Below, piece after piece: positions 52,151 through 61,241 of a stretch of 64,000 nucleotides of DNA. Origin of the DNA: Crossiella sp. S99.2. GTDB taxonomy: Bacteria; Actinomycetota; Actinomycetes; Mycobacteriales; Pseudonocardiaceae. The position numbers were made by a program, and so were the translations under genes. How positions within the stretch are numbered: position 1 is the stretch's first letter; every line of letters starts with the position of its first letter. The notes beneath the pieces are model-generated. The model had not been told where the DNA came from. It saw only the letters and a list, made by a program, of their open reading frames with translations, and did no database searches. The stretch lies in the NCBI RefSeq assembly GCF_023094165.1, contig NZ_JALMDK010000004.1, positions 310,001 through 374,000 of the forward strand. Direction: 5' to 3'.

Positions 52151-53500
52151 TCAGGAAATGTCGGGCCTTGGCCTGACCGGCATGGCGACGACCAGGGTAG
52201 CCAGGACCGCGGTGATCGTGCCCAAGACGAAGAAGAGAGGTAGGCCACCTGCGGCGGCGAGGGCGCCGAAGACGGCGCTGGCGACCGAGCTGCCCAGCGT
52301 CCGGGCGAGCGAGTTGAGCCCGTTGGCGGCGGCGGCCTGCGCCGGTGGGGTGGCGTCCAGGATGAGCGCGGGCATCGCCGAATAGGCCAGGCCGGCGCCG
52401 CCGGAGATGACCGTGGTGGCCAGCACCACGTGCCAGAGCGAGCTGTCCATGGCCAGGCGCAGGGCGAAGCCGAGCACGACCCCGGCGGTGCCGATGAGCA
52501 GGGTGAACCTGCCCCCGCGGCGGGTGATGAGCCGGGCGGCGACCGGGGACAGGGCGGCCATCAGCAGGCCGCCGGGCAGCATGCACAGGCCGGAGAGGAC
52601 CACGGAGAGTTCGTACCGGGTCTGTAATACGGTGACGGTGCCGAGGAAGTTGACGAACAGCGCGAACCCGGTGAGGAACGCGGACAGGTTGGTCAGCAGC
52701 ACGGAGGCTCTGGCGGCCAGCCGGAGGTCGACGATGGGCGCCCGGCGGCGTAACTCGACCAGGCCGAAGACGGCCAGGCCGAGGGCGGCGGCGCCGAGCA
52801 GGCCCAGGGTCAGCGGGGAGTCCCAGCCCCATTCGGCGCCGCGGCTCAGCGGCAGCAGCAGCGCGGTGAGCGCGAGGACCAGCAGGGTGGCGCCGACCAG
52901 GTCGACCGGGGCGCGTTCGCCGTTGGTGGGGACCTCGGGCACCAGCCACCAGACCGCGGCCAGCGCGGGCAGGCCGGCCAGGAAGCAGACCCAGAAGAGT
53001 CCGTGGAAGCCCCAGACGTCGGCGACCAGTCCGGCCAGCGGCAGGGCGACCGCGCCGCCGATCCCGAGCATGGCGCTGACCAGTGCGATCCCGCCCGCCC
53101 GGCGTTCCGGCGGGACCAGTGCGGCGATCAGGCTGATGCCCAGTGGAATGGCCACTGTGGACAGTCCCTGGATCGCCCGGCCGACGATCAGCAGGGTGAG
53201 GTCGGCGGTGAGCGCACAGAGCAGCGAGCCGAGCAGGAAGGCGAGCACGGCGAGCAGCAGAACCCGTTTGCGGCCAAAGAGATCGGCCAGCCGGCCGAGC
53301 AGCGGGTTGGCCACCGCCCCGACCACCACGGTGACGGTGACCAGCCAGCTGGTGGTGGCCGGGGAGGTGCCGAGCCGTTCGGGCAGGCCGGGCAGGACCG
53401 GGATGAGCATGGTGTGGGTGAGCAGGGTGACCAGCGCGGTGAACGCGAGGACCGTGGTCAGCAACCCGGTGCGGGTGGCGGGCTCGCGCAGTGTGGTCAC
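52151..53500 (-). CDS. MFS drug transporter (DHA2-like, 14-helix type)
   Basis: 449 residues and about 14 hydrophobic segments, including LLGRLADLFGRKRVLL (loop 2-3 motif A) and SLISTVAIPLGISLIAALVPP-type motif C near helix 5. GTG at 53498-53500. A protein of this length and motif set fits DHA2 multidrug exporters; substrate unknown. Confidence 0.88.
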   Translation of the reverse strand: MTTLREPATRTGLLTTVLAFTALVTLLTHTMLIPVLPGLPERLGTSPATTSWLVTVTVVVGAVANPLLGRLADLFGRKRVLLLAVLAFLLGSLLCALTADLTLLIVGRAIQGLSTVAIPLGISLIAALVPPERRAGGIALVSAMLGIGGAVALPLAGLVADVWGFHGLFWVCFLAGLPALAAVWWLVPEVPTNGERAPVDLVGATLLVLALTALLLPLSRGAEWGWDSPLTLGLLGAAALGLAVFGLVELRRRAPIVDLRLAARASVLLTNLSAFLTGFALFVNFLGTVTVLQTRYELSVVLSGLCMLPGGLLMAALSPVAARLITRRGGRFTLLIGTAGVVLGFALRLAMDSSLWHVVLATTVISGGAGLAYSAMPALILDATPPAQAAAANGLNSLARTLGSSVASAVFGALAAAGGLPLFFVLGTITAVLATLVVAMPVRPRPDIS

Positions 53501-53571
53501 CCGGCCACCCTACGTTCCGTGGCTCGGCTCCTCTGCCGTCGGAGGATCTCCAGGTGCGGGGAATCTCCAGG

Positions 53572-53916
53572 TCAGCCTTGGTGCATGCCGCCGGTCCACA
53601 GCGGCCGGATCTCCACCGAGCCACCCGCGATCGCGCCGGGGTGGCCCTTGGCGATCTCGACCGCCTCGTCCAGGTCGGCGCACTCGATCAGCACGAAGCC
53701 GGCGATCTGCTCCTTGGTCTCGGCGAAGGGCCCGTCGGAGAGCAGCACCTCGCCCTGGGCGCCCAGGCGCAGTGTGGTGGCGTCGGTGCTGGGCTGGAGG
53801 ATGCCGCCGCCCTTGGTGATGCCGCGTTCGGCCAGGTCCTGGCCCCAGGTGCCGCAGCCCTCGGTGTTCTCCTCGGCGCGGCTCTCGTCCTGGCAGATCA
53901 GCAACAGGTACTGCAT
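53572..53916 (-). CDS. YCII/DGPF-domain protein
   Basis: 114 residues. YCII fold with MQYLLLICQDES and the DGPF motif SDGPFAETKEQIAGFVLIE. Related proteins are the usual neighbours of ECF42/ECF41 sigma genes; here the ECF42 gene is 10 kb away (42513). GTATAT/ATATAC at 54024-54048 in the 180-bp upstream gap is a possible operator. Confidence 0.9.
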   Translation of the reverse strand: MQYLLLICQDESRAEENTEGCGTWGQDLAERGITKGGGILQPSTDATTLRLGAQGEVLLSDGPFAETKEQIAGFVLIECADLDEAVEIAKGHPGAIAGGSVEIRPLWTGGMHQG

Positions 53917-54023
53917 GGTCGTTGTCCTTTCTCGCGAACCCGGTACTCCCCCACGACGAACGGGCCCGCGGTCAATCGACAGGTCCGGCGACGAGCTGTG
54001 TCCACGATACGACCATCTACGCG

Positions 54024-54048
54024 GTATATGACGGCTTCCGATATATAC
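54024..54048. promoter_or_regulatory. GTATAT/ATATAC inverted repeat upstream of the YCII gene
   Basis: GTATAT (54024-54029) and ATATAC (54043-54048) with a 13-nt centre in an AT-rich patch. It could be a promoter or an operator. Confidence 0.4.
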
Positions 54049-54050
54049 AG

Positions 54051-54094
54051 CTCCGGGAACTCTGCCCGGCCGCGGCCGGGCAGAGTTCCCGGAG
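54051..54094 (-). terminator. 44-bp perfect palindrome terminator after the M28-M1 gene
   Basis: The left half starts CTCCGGGAACTCTGCCCGGC at 54051 and is complemented without spacer up to 54094. It begins 3 bases past the stop at 54097 on the minus strand and is followed there by the AT-rich CTGTATATATC, a good intrinsic terminator. Confidence 0.8.
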
Positions 54095-54096
54095 GA

Positions 54097-56271
54097 CTAC
54101 TTGCCGTTCGGGTACAGGTACTTCTCCGCCGGGATGACCGTGCCGCGGGCCCAGGCGTCGAAGAAGCCGCGCAGGTCCTTGCCGCTGACCTGCTGGGCCA
54201 GTGCCTCGAACTGCGGCCAGGTGGCGTTGCCGCCGTTGTGTTCGCGGATCCAGCGCTTGAGCAGGCCGAAGAATGCCTGGTCGCCGACGGTGCGGCGGAG
54301 GGCGTGCATCATCACCGAGCCCTTGCTGTACAGCGCCGGGTCCAGTTCCTTGCCGGGGCCCGGGTCATACAGCGGGACCTTCCAGAACTCGGGCTTGTTC
54401 CGGTTGTCCTCGATCATGCCGCGGTAGAAGCCCTTGTCCAGGTCGGCGCCGTTGCGTTCCTCCCAGAGCTGGTTGGCGTACTGGGCCACGCACTCGTTGA
54501 GGCAGGCGTTGCGCCAGTCGGCGACCGAGACGGCGTTGCCGAACCATTGGTGGGTCAGCTCGTGGGCCATGGAGGCGTCCCACATGCCGCCGGAGTAGGT
54601 GGGGCGGCTCTGGGTTTCCAGGGCGCCGAGGCCGCTGGCGTTGACGATGATGCCGCCGGTGCTGCTGAACGGGTAGGGGCCGAACAGCGAGCTGAAGTGG
54701 TCCAGCATCGGCTGCATGAGGGCCTCGGAGGCCGGTTCCGGGGTGGTGCCGCTGCCCCAGGCGTAGATCGCGGGCTTGCCGTCCTTGAGGGTGCTGGTGC
54801 GCAGGGTGAACTTGTCCACCGCGACCGTGGACAGATAGGTCGCCATGGGCGAGTCCTCGCGCCAGCGGAAGGTGCTGCGGCCGCCGGCCTTGGTGGTCTG
54901 GCCGGGTTTGCCGTTGCCGACCGCGGTCCAGCCGTCCGGGACGGTGGCGGTCAGCGCGAAGGTGGCCTTGTCCGAGGGGTGGTCGTTGGCCGGGTACCAG
55001 CTGGCGGCCGAATGCGGTTCGCCGCTGGCGCTGAAGCCGCCGCCCTGGATCGGTTTCCAGCCTTCGGTGCCGTGTTTGCCGGAGTAGCGGACGCGGACCT
55101 TGAACTTGCTGCCCTTGCGGATCCGCTGTTTCGGGGTGATCACCAGTTCATGCTCGGCCTCGCGCCGGTTGGCGGCCTGGACACCGTCCACTGTGGTCGA
55201 ATCGACGGTGAATCCGTTGAGGTCTAGGTGGAACAGGTCCAGGTCGCGCTGGGCGATGGCGGTGACGGTGGTGTCGCCGGTGAGTTCGTCCGGCTTGGCC
55301 GGGTTGTAGTCGATGTTCACGTCGTAGTGCTCGACCTGGTAGCCGGAGTTGCCGTCCTTGGGGTAGTACGGGTCGCCGACCCCGGCCGGGTCCTGGGCCA
55401 GGCCCCAGACGGCGGTGATCATCGCGTTGGTGCTCATGGTCTGGACCTCGGGGTCGAGGTTGGCCAGGGTGTCGCAGGCCTTGTGGTAGCAGTCGTCCAG
55501 GGGCGTCATGAAGCCGCCGGTGGGCACGCCCTTCTCGTGGAAGGCGGTGTGGTCCGAGCCGCCGCCCGCGCCGACCTCGAAGGTGTCCTTGCCGCGGTCC
55601 TTGAAGTACTTCTGGAACAGCGGGGTGGCCGGGGTGCCGGTGTCGATCACGATGAAGAACTGTGGTTTGGGCGTGGCGACCATGTCGAAGTTGAGGTAGA
55701 CCTCGATCTTCTCCCGCTGTGCCGGGGTCAGTCCGCCGACGTAGTGCCGGGACCCGACCAGTCCGCTCTCCTCAGCGCCCCACCAGGCGAAGCGCAGGTG
55801 CCGGTCGGTGGGCAGCTTGGTCTTGGCCACGGTGAGCGCGGTGGTGAGCAGGGCGGCTGAGCCGGAGCCGTTGTCGTTGAGGCCGGGGCCCTCGGGCACG
55901 CTGTCCAGGTGTGCGCCCAGGAACACGGTGCGGGACTCCTCGCCGCCGGGCCAGTCGGCGATCAGGTTGAAGCCGTCCTTGCCGTCGTGCCGGAATTTCT
56001 GCACGGTGGTGCGGAATCCGGCGAGGTCCAGGCGGGCTTTGACGTAGTCCAGGGATTCCTGGAACCCGCGGGTGCCGTGCGCGCGGTTGCCGCCGTTGCG
56101 GTCGGCGATCTGCTGGAACGCCTGGAGGTGCGGCAGCACGTCCGCATAGGACACGGCGGGCACGCCCGCGGCCGCGGTGGCGCCGGGCTGGGCGGTGGCG
56201 GGTGCGACGCCGGTGAGCACGACGGCGGCGCTGAGCAGCACCGGCAGCAGCCGTCTGAGGGGTGATCGCAT
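54097..56271 (-). CDS. Secreted double metallopeptidase: M28 aminopeptidase fused to M1 aminopeptidase domain
   Basis: 724 residues with a signal peptide to about 27. M28 domain (about 45-300): His121 in LGAHLDSV, bridging Asp133 in LNDNGSGSAA, Glu167/168 in WGAEESG, Asp196 in NFDMVA and His241 in GSDHTAFHEKG give a full two-zinc set. M1 domain (about 315-724): beta-sandwich, exopeptidase loop GLGALETQSRP, zinc site HELTHQ (570-574) with Glu593 in LNECVA and Tyr about 648 in LYSKGSVMM. Both sites look complete. Ends at a strong terminator. Probably extracellular peptide trimming with two specificities. Confidence 0.9.
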   Translation of the reverse strand: MRSPLRRLLPVLLSAAVVLTGVAPATAQPGATAAAGVPAVSYADVLPHLQAFQQIADRNGGNRAHGTRGFQESLDYVKARLDLAGFRTTVQKFRHDGKDGFNLIADWPGGEESRTVFLGAHLDSVPEGPGLNDNGSGSAALLTTALTVAKTKLPTDRHLRFAWWGAEESGLVGSRHYVGGLTPAQREKIEVYLNFDMVATPKPQFFIVIDTGTPATPLFQKYFKDRGKDTFEVGAGGGSDHTAFHEKGVPTGGFMTPLDDCYHKACDTLANLDPEVQTMSTNAMITAVWGLAQDPAGVGDPYYPKDGNSGYQVEHYDVNIDYNPAKPDELTGDTTVTAIAQRDLDLFHLDLNGFTVDSTTVDGVQAANRREAEHELVITPKQRIRKGSKFKVRVRYSGKHGTEGWKPIQGGGFSASGEPHSAASWYPANDHPSDKATFALTATVPDGWTAVGNGKPGQTTKAGGRSTFRWREDSPMATYLSTVAVDKFTLRTSTLKDGKPAIYAWGSGTTPEPASEALMQPMLDHFSSLFGPYPFSSTGGIIVNASGLGALETQSRPTYSGGMWDASMAHELTHQWFGNAVSVADWRNACLNECVAQYANQLWEERNGADLDKGFYRGMIEDNRNKPEFWKVPLYDPGPGKELDPALYSKGSVMMHALRRTVGDQAFFGLLKRWIREHNGGNATWPQFEALAQQVSGKDLRGFFDAWARGTVIPAEKYLYPNGK

Positions 56272-56331
56272 GCTCGGGGAGCGTAAGCGGGAAATGTCAG
56301 GGAGTTGTTGTGCCGCGGTGAGGAGCCCGTT

Positions 56332-58083
56332 CTAGCGGGGCAGCCGGAGGGTGAAGGTGGAGCCGGCGCCGGGTGCGCTGGTGGCGGTGACGGTGCCGCT
56401 GTGGGCCTGGGCGAGCTGGCGGACGATGGCCAGGCCGAGGCCGCTGCCGCCGGACTGACGGCTGCGGGATTTCTCCGCGCGCCAGAAGCGGTCGAAGACC
56501 TGCGGCAGGTGCTCGGGGCTGATCCCGCTGCCGGTGTCGGCGACCTCGAAGAGCACCGCCTCGGGTTCGGCCCGCGCGGTGACGGTGACCCGGCCCCCGG
56601 CCGGGGTGTGCCGGACCGCGTTGGCCACCAGGTTGCCCAGGGCCTGGCGCAGCCGCACCGGATCCGCCCACAGGTCAGGGTCACCGTCCACTGTGGACTC
56701 CAGGTGCACGCCGGCGGCGTCGGCGGCGGCGCGGTGCGCGGAGACCAGGGTGTCCACCAGGTCGGCCACCCGGAGCTGTTCGGGGTGCACGCGCAGTTTC
56801 CCGGCATCGGCCATGGCCAGGTCCTGCAGGTCGTCGATGATGCGTTGCAGTTGCCGGGATTCGGCCAGCAGGAAGGTGATCAGCGCCTGGTCGGGCTGGG
56901 TGACGCCGTCCTCGGCGGCCTCCAGCCAGCCGCGGATGTTGGACAGCGGGGTGCGCAGCTCGTGCGCGATATCGCCGACCATGGCCTTGCGCAGTTCCTC
57001 CACCCGGGCCCGGCTCTCCGCCATCTCGTTGAAGGCCGCGGCCAGCCGGGCGATCTCGTCCCGGCCGGTGACCTGGACCCTGGCTGCGGCGTCGCCGTCC
57101 TTCATCCGTTGCGCGGCGCCGGTGAGCGCGCGCAGCGGGCGGACCAGGCGCCGGCCGGCCAGCACGGTGATCACCACGGTGAACAGCAGCACCAGCGCGG
57201 CCACCCAGAGGATCCGGGTCTGGTTGGCCGGGGACAGGTCGAGCGAGGCCGAGGGGGTGTTGCCGGGGGCGGTCACGTAGAGCACGGCGGGGGCGGCCAC
57301 GAACGGGTCGAGTTGTTCCTTGCGGGCGGAGGTGAGGCAGTTGTCCACCAGTTCGCCGCCGTTGGGCGCGCTGACCGCGGGCCGGTCGAAGACCCAGGTC
57401 AGGTCGAGTTTGAGGGTGGCCCTGGACAGGCCGCGGCGGGTCAGGCAGTCGTTGAACAGCTCGTTGAGTTTGCCGATCGCGGCCAGTTCGGTGGGCTGGG
57501 GCCGGTCCAGCGCGAGCTGGGAGCAGCCGTTGACGCTGAGCGGGTTCACCGTCTCGATCTGGGTGCGCCCGTTGGGTTTGGTGGTCAGCTGGGCCAGGCC
57601 GCCGGTGCGGGTTTGCACGCAGGGCAGCGCGGCTTCGGCGGAGCGGCGCAACGCGTCCCGTTCGGCCGGGGTGAGCTGGAACGGGCCGACCGCGCGCGGG
57701 TCGATCCGGTCTCCTGGCGCGCCAGGGGCGAGCGAGCGGTCCAGGTTCAGTGGGTCGATGGTCGCGGATGCCTTGACCGGCAGCTCCTTTCCCGGATCGG
57801 TGTCCACAATGGACTTCTGTTCCGGGGTGGTGAGCGCGATCCGGCGGCCGGTGCTCGCGGCCAGTTCGCGGAGCAGACCGTCCACCTGGGACCAGTCTGG
57901 GTGGGTGGCGGCGAAGCCGACGAGCTGGTCGTAGATGCGGGCGTCGTCGGCCAGCGCGCGGCCCTGTTCCTGCTGGATGGCCACGGTGGTGGTGCGCACG
58001 GCCAGCCACGCGGTGGCGCCGACCGCGCACACCGCGATCAGGATGGAGGCGGCCAGCAGCCGCGCGAACAGGCTACGGCGCAC
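56332..58083 (-). CDS. Sensor histidine kinase, OmpR-partner type
   Basis: 583 residues. Two membrane helices (about 9-28 and 305-325) enclose an extracellular domain of about 270 residues with five Cys. HAMP (about 328-380), HisKA with phospho-His in DIAHELRTPLSNIRGWLEAAE (about 395) and HATPase with NLVANAVRHTPAGG and DTGSGI/GSGLGLAIV follow. GTG at 58081-58083 overlaps the response-regulator stop by 11 bases. Likely senses an envelope signal and controls the divergent efflux operon. Confidence 0.94.
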   Translation of the reverse strand: MRRSLFARLLAASILIAVCAVGATAWLAVRTTTVAIQQEQGRALADDARIYDQLVGFAATHPDWSQVDGLLRELAASTGRRIALTTPEQKSIVDTDPGKELPVKASATIDPLNLDRSLAPGAPGDRIDPRAVGPFQLTPAERDALRRSAEAALPCVQTRTGGLAQLTTKPNGRTQIETVNPLSVNGCSQLALDRPQPTELAAIGKLNELFNDCLTRRGLSRATLKLDLTWVFDRPAVSAPNGGELVDNCLTSARKEQLDPFVAAPAVLYVTAPGNTPSASLDLSPANQTRILWVAALVLLFTVVITVLAGRRLVRPLRALTGAAQRMKDGDAAARVQVTGRDEIARLAAAFNEMAESRARVEELRKAMVGDIAHELRTPLSNIRGWLEAAEDGVTQPDQALITFLLAESRQLQRIIDDLQDLAMADAGKLRVHPEQLRVADLVDTLVSAHRAAADAAGVHLESTVDGDPDLWADPVRLRQALGNLVANAVRHTPAGGRVTVTARAEPEAVLFEVADTGSGISPEHLPQVFDRFWRAEKSRSRQSGGSGLGLAIVRQLAQAHSGTVTATSAPGAGSTFTLRLPR

Positions 58084-58780
58084 CGCGGCGCTCGCTGTCG
58101 TCGGAGAGCTTGTAGCCCACGCCGTACACGGTGACCAGGCGGACCGGGCGGCGTGGGTCGGGTTCGAGTTTGCGGCGCAGGTTCATCACGTGCACGTCGA
58201 TGGTGCGGCTGGTGATGTAGCGGTCGAACCCGTGCAGCCGTTCCAGGAGCTGTTCCCTGGTGAAGACGCGTTCCGGTTGCGCGGCAAGGGCTTCCAGCAG
58301 TCGGAACTCCCCCGGCGTGCACTCCACCGCCTCGCCCGCGCAGCGCACCTGGTGGCGTTGCGGGTCGATCTCGATGGCGCCCACCCGCAGCACCGGGTCG
58401 GCTTCGGGCCGGCCGGATCCGGTGCGGCGCAACAGGGTGCGCACCCTGGCCATGAGTTCACGCGGGCTGAACGGTTTGGTCATGTAGTCGTCCGCGCCGA
58501 GGTCGAGGCCGAGCAGCAGGTCGTCCTCGGTGGAGCGGGCGGTGAGCATCAGCACCGGCAGCGCGGATTCGGCGCGCAGGATCCGGCACACGTCCAGGCC
58601 GTCGACCAGTGGCAGCATCACGTCCAGCACCAGCAGATCGGGCTGCCGCCGCCGGACCTCCTCCAGGGCGCTGCGGCCGTCGCCGACCACCACGACCGAA
58701 TGCCGCTCGCGTTCCAGGTAGCGGCGGATGAGTTCGGCCTGGTGCTCGTCGTCCTCGGCGAGCACGATGTGGGCGCACAT
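58073..58780 (-). CDS. OmpR/PhoB-family response regulator
   Basis: 235 residues. Receiver with LAEDDEHQ, phospho-Asp in LLVLDVMLPLVDG (about 52), Lys in TKPFSP (about 101), then a trans_reg_C winged helix (ECTPGEFRLLEALAAQPERVFTREQLLERLHG...TIDVHVMNLRRKLEPDP...GVGYKL). ATG at 58778-58780. Divergent from the lipoprotein-MacA-MacB-like operon over a gap with tandem 11-bp repeats. Confidence 0.95.
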   Translation of the reverse strand: MCAHIVLAEDDEHQAELIRRYLERERHSVVVVGDGRSALEEVRRRQPDLLVLDVMLPLVDGLDVCRILRAESALPVLMLTARSTEDDLLLGLDLGADDYMTKPFSPRELMARVRTLLRRTGSGRPEADPVLRVGAIEIDPQRHQVRCAGEAVECTPGEFRLLEALAAQPERVFTREQLLERLHGFDRYITSRTIDVHVMNLRRKLEPDPRRPVRLVTVYGVGYKLSDDSERRGAP

Positions 58781-58812
58781 ACCGGCGATCCTAGGCTGGT
58801 CCCCGGCCCCTG

Positions 58813-58830
58813 GCGGCCCGCGCGGGCCGC
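58813..58830. promoter_or_regulatory. 18-bp palindrome in the two-component/efflux divergent gap
   Basis: GCGGCCCGC (58813-58821) followed at once by its complement GCGGGCCGC (58822-58830), between the response-regulator start and the 11-bp direct repeats. Function unknown. Confidence 0.4.
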
Positions 58831-58860
58831 ACTTCAGGGTGAGGCCATCGGATGACGAAT

Positions 58861-58882
58861 GGTTCCTGACAGGTTCCTGACA
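58861..58882 (+). promoter_or_regulatory. Tandem 11-bp repeat, OmpR-type response-regulator box
   Basis: GGTTCCTGACA occurs twice head-to-tail (58861-58871 and 58872-58882). An 11-bp head-to-tail period is the spacing of OmpR-family dimer sites. It lies 22 bases upstream of the lipoprotein start. Confidence 0.7.
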
Positions 58883-58904
58883 ATCGTCGGCGACGGTGTC
58901 CGCC

Positions 58905-59468
58905 ATGACCCGACTGATCCGCGCCGCGCTGGTCGCCTCGGCCGCGCTGGCCCTGCTGACCGCCTGCGGCCCCGAGGCCCCACCCCCGGCCCAGGTGGCC
59001 GCCCTGACCACCAGCGGCAGCGCCACCACCACCGCGCCGAGCACCACCGCCGCGACCGGTGCCGCCGAGCGGCCGCAGTTGCGGCTGGACAGTTCCGAGG
59101 AGGAGGTGAAGCGGTACTGGGCGGCCTACTTCGCCTGCCTGAAACAGAACGGGCACAAGATGTACGAGGGCCGGGGCGGGGACTCGCCCGATCAGCGGGA
59201 CACCAGTCCGGCCTCGCAGGCCGCGAAGACCGCGTGTGCCGGGAAGATCCCGGTGCAGCCGCCGGAGCTGGACCAGAAGAACCCGGAGTACACCGACAAC
59301 TACCGCGCCTACCTGAAGTGCATGGACGGCAAGGGGCTCAAGGTGGTGCCGATCGAGCCCTTCGGCAGCGGCTGGAACTACGCCGACACCCCGAGCAGCC
59401 TCACCGAACAGCAGCGGCACCAGGTCGAACGGGACTGCAAGATCGAGGCGTTCAGTGCCAAGAGGTGA
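58905..59468 (+). CDS. Lipoprotein, first gene of an efflux operon
   Basis: 187 residues. Lipobox ALLTACGPE (about residue 20), Thr/Ala spacer, then a domain with Cys-x-x-x-N-G and Cys-Met-Asp-Gly-Lys-Gly repeats (FACLKQNGHKMYEG; YLKCMDGKGLKVV), likely two disulfide-linked copies of a short module. ATG at 58905 is chosen over GTG at 58896, as the lipoprotein signal then starts MTRLIRAALV. Stop overlaps the next gene. Unknown function; co-transcribed with MacA/MacB-like proteins. Confidence 0.78.
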   Translation: MTRLIRAALVASAALALLTACGPEAPPPAQVAALTTSGSATTTAPSTTAATGAAERPQLRLDSSEEEVKRYWAAYFACLKQNGHKMYEGRGGDSPDQRDTSPASQAAKTACAGKIPVQPPELDQKNPEYTDNYRAYLKCMDGKGLKVVPIEPFGSGWNYADTPSSLTEQQRHQVERDCKIEAFSAKR

Positions 59469-60561
59469 GACCCGTCGCTGGTTCCCGGTGACCGCGGTGG
59501 CCGTGTCCCTGGTGGCCGCGGGCGGGATCGCCTGGTTCGTGCTCAGTCCACAAGGGACACCCGCCGCGCAGCCGTCCGGCCCGCCGGTGCGCACGGTCAA
59601 GGTGCAGCGCACCGAACTGAGCACCAGCCAGAACTTCCCCGGCGCCCTCGGCTTCGGCGCGGACCAGGTGGTCAAGGGCGCGGGCGCCGGTCTGGTGACC
59701 CGGCTGCCGAAGGGCGGTGACGGCACCGAGCGGGGCAAGCCGCTGTTCTGGGTCAACGACCAGCCGGTGCCGGTCTTCTACGGCGCCACCCCGCTGTTCC
59801 GCAAGCTGGAGGCCCCTGCCACCGGAGATCCGTTGCGCGGCAACGATGTCACCGTGATCGCGGAGAACCTGCGCGCCCTGGGCTACTCGATCGGCACGCA
59901 GCCCAAGACCAGCAGCCGCCCCGGGGAGTCCGGCACACCCGCCGTGTTCACCCCCGCGCTGAGCACCGCGGTGAAGAAGTGGCAACAGAAAGCCGGACTG
60001 CCCGCCACCGGCACCGTCGACATCGGACAGTTGCTGGTGCTGCCAGGGCCGTCCCGGGTCGGCACGGTCACCGCGCAACTCGGCGATCCCGCGACCGGAC
60101 CGCTGCTCAAGGTCACCGGCACCACCAAGGCGGTCAGCATGGAGATCGCCGCCACCGAGGCGGACAAGGTGAAGCAGGGCGCCGAGGTGGTGATCCAGCG
60201 ACCGGACACCAAGGAGGTGCCCGCGGTGATCAGGCAGGTCGGCACCGTAGTGCAGGGCGGTGGCGAGTCGGGCGGCCAGAACAGTCAGCCCAAGATCACC
60301 GTGACGGCAATGCCGAAGGACCCGGCCGCACTGTCCGATTTGGACGCTGCCAGTGTGCAGGTGCGGGTGGTCGCCGAGGCGCGGCCGAATGTCCTGGCGG
60401 TACCGGTGGGTGCGCTGCTCGCGCTGCGCGAGGGCGGGTACGCGGTGCAGTTGCCCGGCGGCGAGCTGAAACCCGTGCAGACCGGGCTGTTCGCCAAGGA
60501 ACTGGTGGAGATCAGCGGCCCCGGCATCGCCGAGGGCCAGGCCGTGGTGACGGTCTCGTGA
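59455..60561 (+). CDS. Periplasmic adaptor-like protein with peptidoglycan-binding domain (MacA-like)
   Basis: 368 residues. One N-terminal membrane segment ([20 protein letters not shown]), then a lipoyl/barrel adaptor, with an embedded PG_binding_1 domain ([18 protein letters not shown]...[29 protein letters not shown]). HlyD/MacA-like C-terminal barrel ([17 protein letters not shown]). GTG at 59455 overlaps the lipoprotein 3' end by 14 bases. Adaptor and MacB-type ATPase/permease genes follow in the usual order; ties the exporter to the cell wall. Confidence 0.88.
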   Translation: MPRGETRRWFPVTAVAVSLVAAGGIAWFVLSPQGTPAAQPSGPPVRTVKVQRTELSTSQNFPGALGFGADQVVKGAGAGLVTRLPKGGDGTERGKPLFWVNDQPVPVFYGATPLFRKLEAPATGDPLRGNDVTVIAENLRALGYSIGTQPKTSSRPGESGTPAVFTPALSTAVKKWQQKAGLPATGTVDIGQLLVLPGPSRVGTVTAQLGDPATGPLLKVTGTTKAVSMEIAATEADKVKQGAEVVIQRPDTKEVPAVIRQVGTVVQGGGESGGQNSQPKITVTAMPKDPAALSDLDAASVQVRVVAEARPNVLAVPVGALLALREGGYAVQLPGGELKPVQTGLFAKELVEISGPGIAEGQAVVTVS

Positions 60562-61241
60562 GCACCCCGGTGCTGGCCGTGCACGCCGCCGGCAAGATCC
60601 ACCCGGGTGGTGTGGTCGCTCTGGCCGAGGTGTCGCTGACCGTGGAATCCGGTGAGCTGCTCGGCATTGTCGGCCCGTCCGGGTCCGGGAAATCCACTCT
60701 GCTCACCATCATCGGCACCCTGGACACGCCAACGCACGGCCGGGTGGAGATCGATGGCCAGGACGTCACCGCCCTGTCCGACCGGCGCCTGTCCGCGTTG
60801 CGCGGGCGGCGGCTCGGCTTTGTGTTCCAACAGTTCCACCTCATCGACGGCCTGTCCGCGGCGGAGAACGTGGCCACTGGGCTGCTCTACGCCGGTGTCC
60901 CGCGGCGGCGACGACGCGCCCTGGCGCTGGCCGCGCTGGAGCGGGTCGGGCTGGCGCACCGGGTGGACCACCAGCCGCACCAGCTCTCCGGCGGGGAACG
61001 CCAGCGGGTGGCCATCGCCAGGGCCGTGGTCAACCAACCGGCCCTGGTACTGGCCGACGAACCCACCGGCGCACTGGACACCGCCAACGGCCGGGCGGTG
61101 CTGGAGTTGTTGCGCGCGTTGAACCAGGAGGGCACCACCATCGCGATCATCACCCACGACCGGGACATCGCCGCCGGACTGCCGCGTCAGGTGGAACTGC
61201 GCGACGGCCGGATCATCGCCGACCGCCGGCGCCCGGCATGA
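60558..61241 (+). CDS. ABC transporter ATPase, MacB/LolD type
   Basis: 227 residues. Walker [10 protein letters not shown] (about 40), Q-loop [16 protein letters not shown], signature [14 protein letters not shown], Walker [14 protein letters not shown]-loop IITHD. GTG at 60558 overlaps the adaptor stop by 4 bases (GTGA). Pairs with the FtsX-type permease. Confidence 0.95.
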   Translation: MSTPVLAVHAAGKIHPGGVVALAEVSLTVESGELLGIVGPSGSGKSTLLTIIGTLDTPTHGRVEIDGQDVTALSDRRLSALRGRRLGFVFQQFHLIDGLSAAENVATGLLYAGVPRRRRRALALAALERVGLAHRVDHQPHQLSGGERQRVAIARAVVNQPALVLADEPTGALDTANGRAVLELLRALNQEGTTIAIITHDRDIAAGLPRQVELRDGRIIADRRRPA

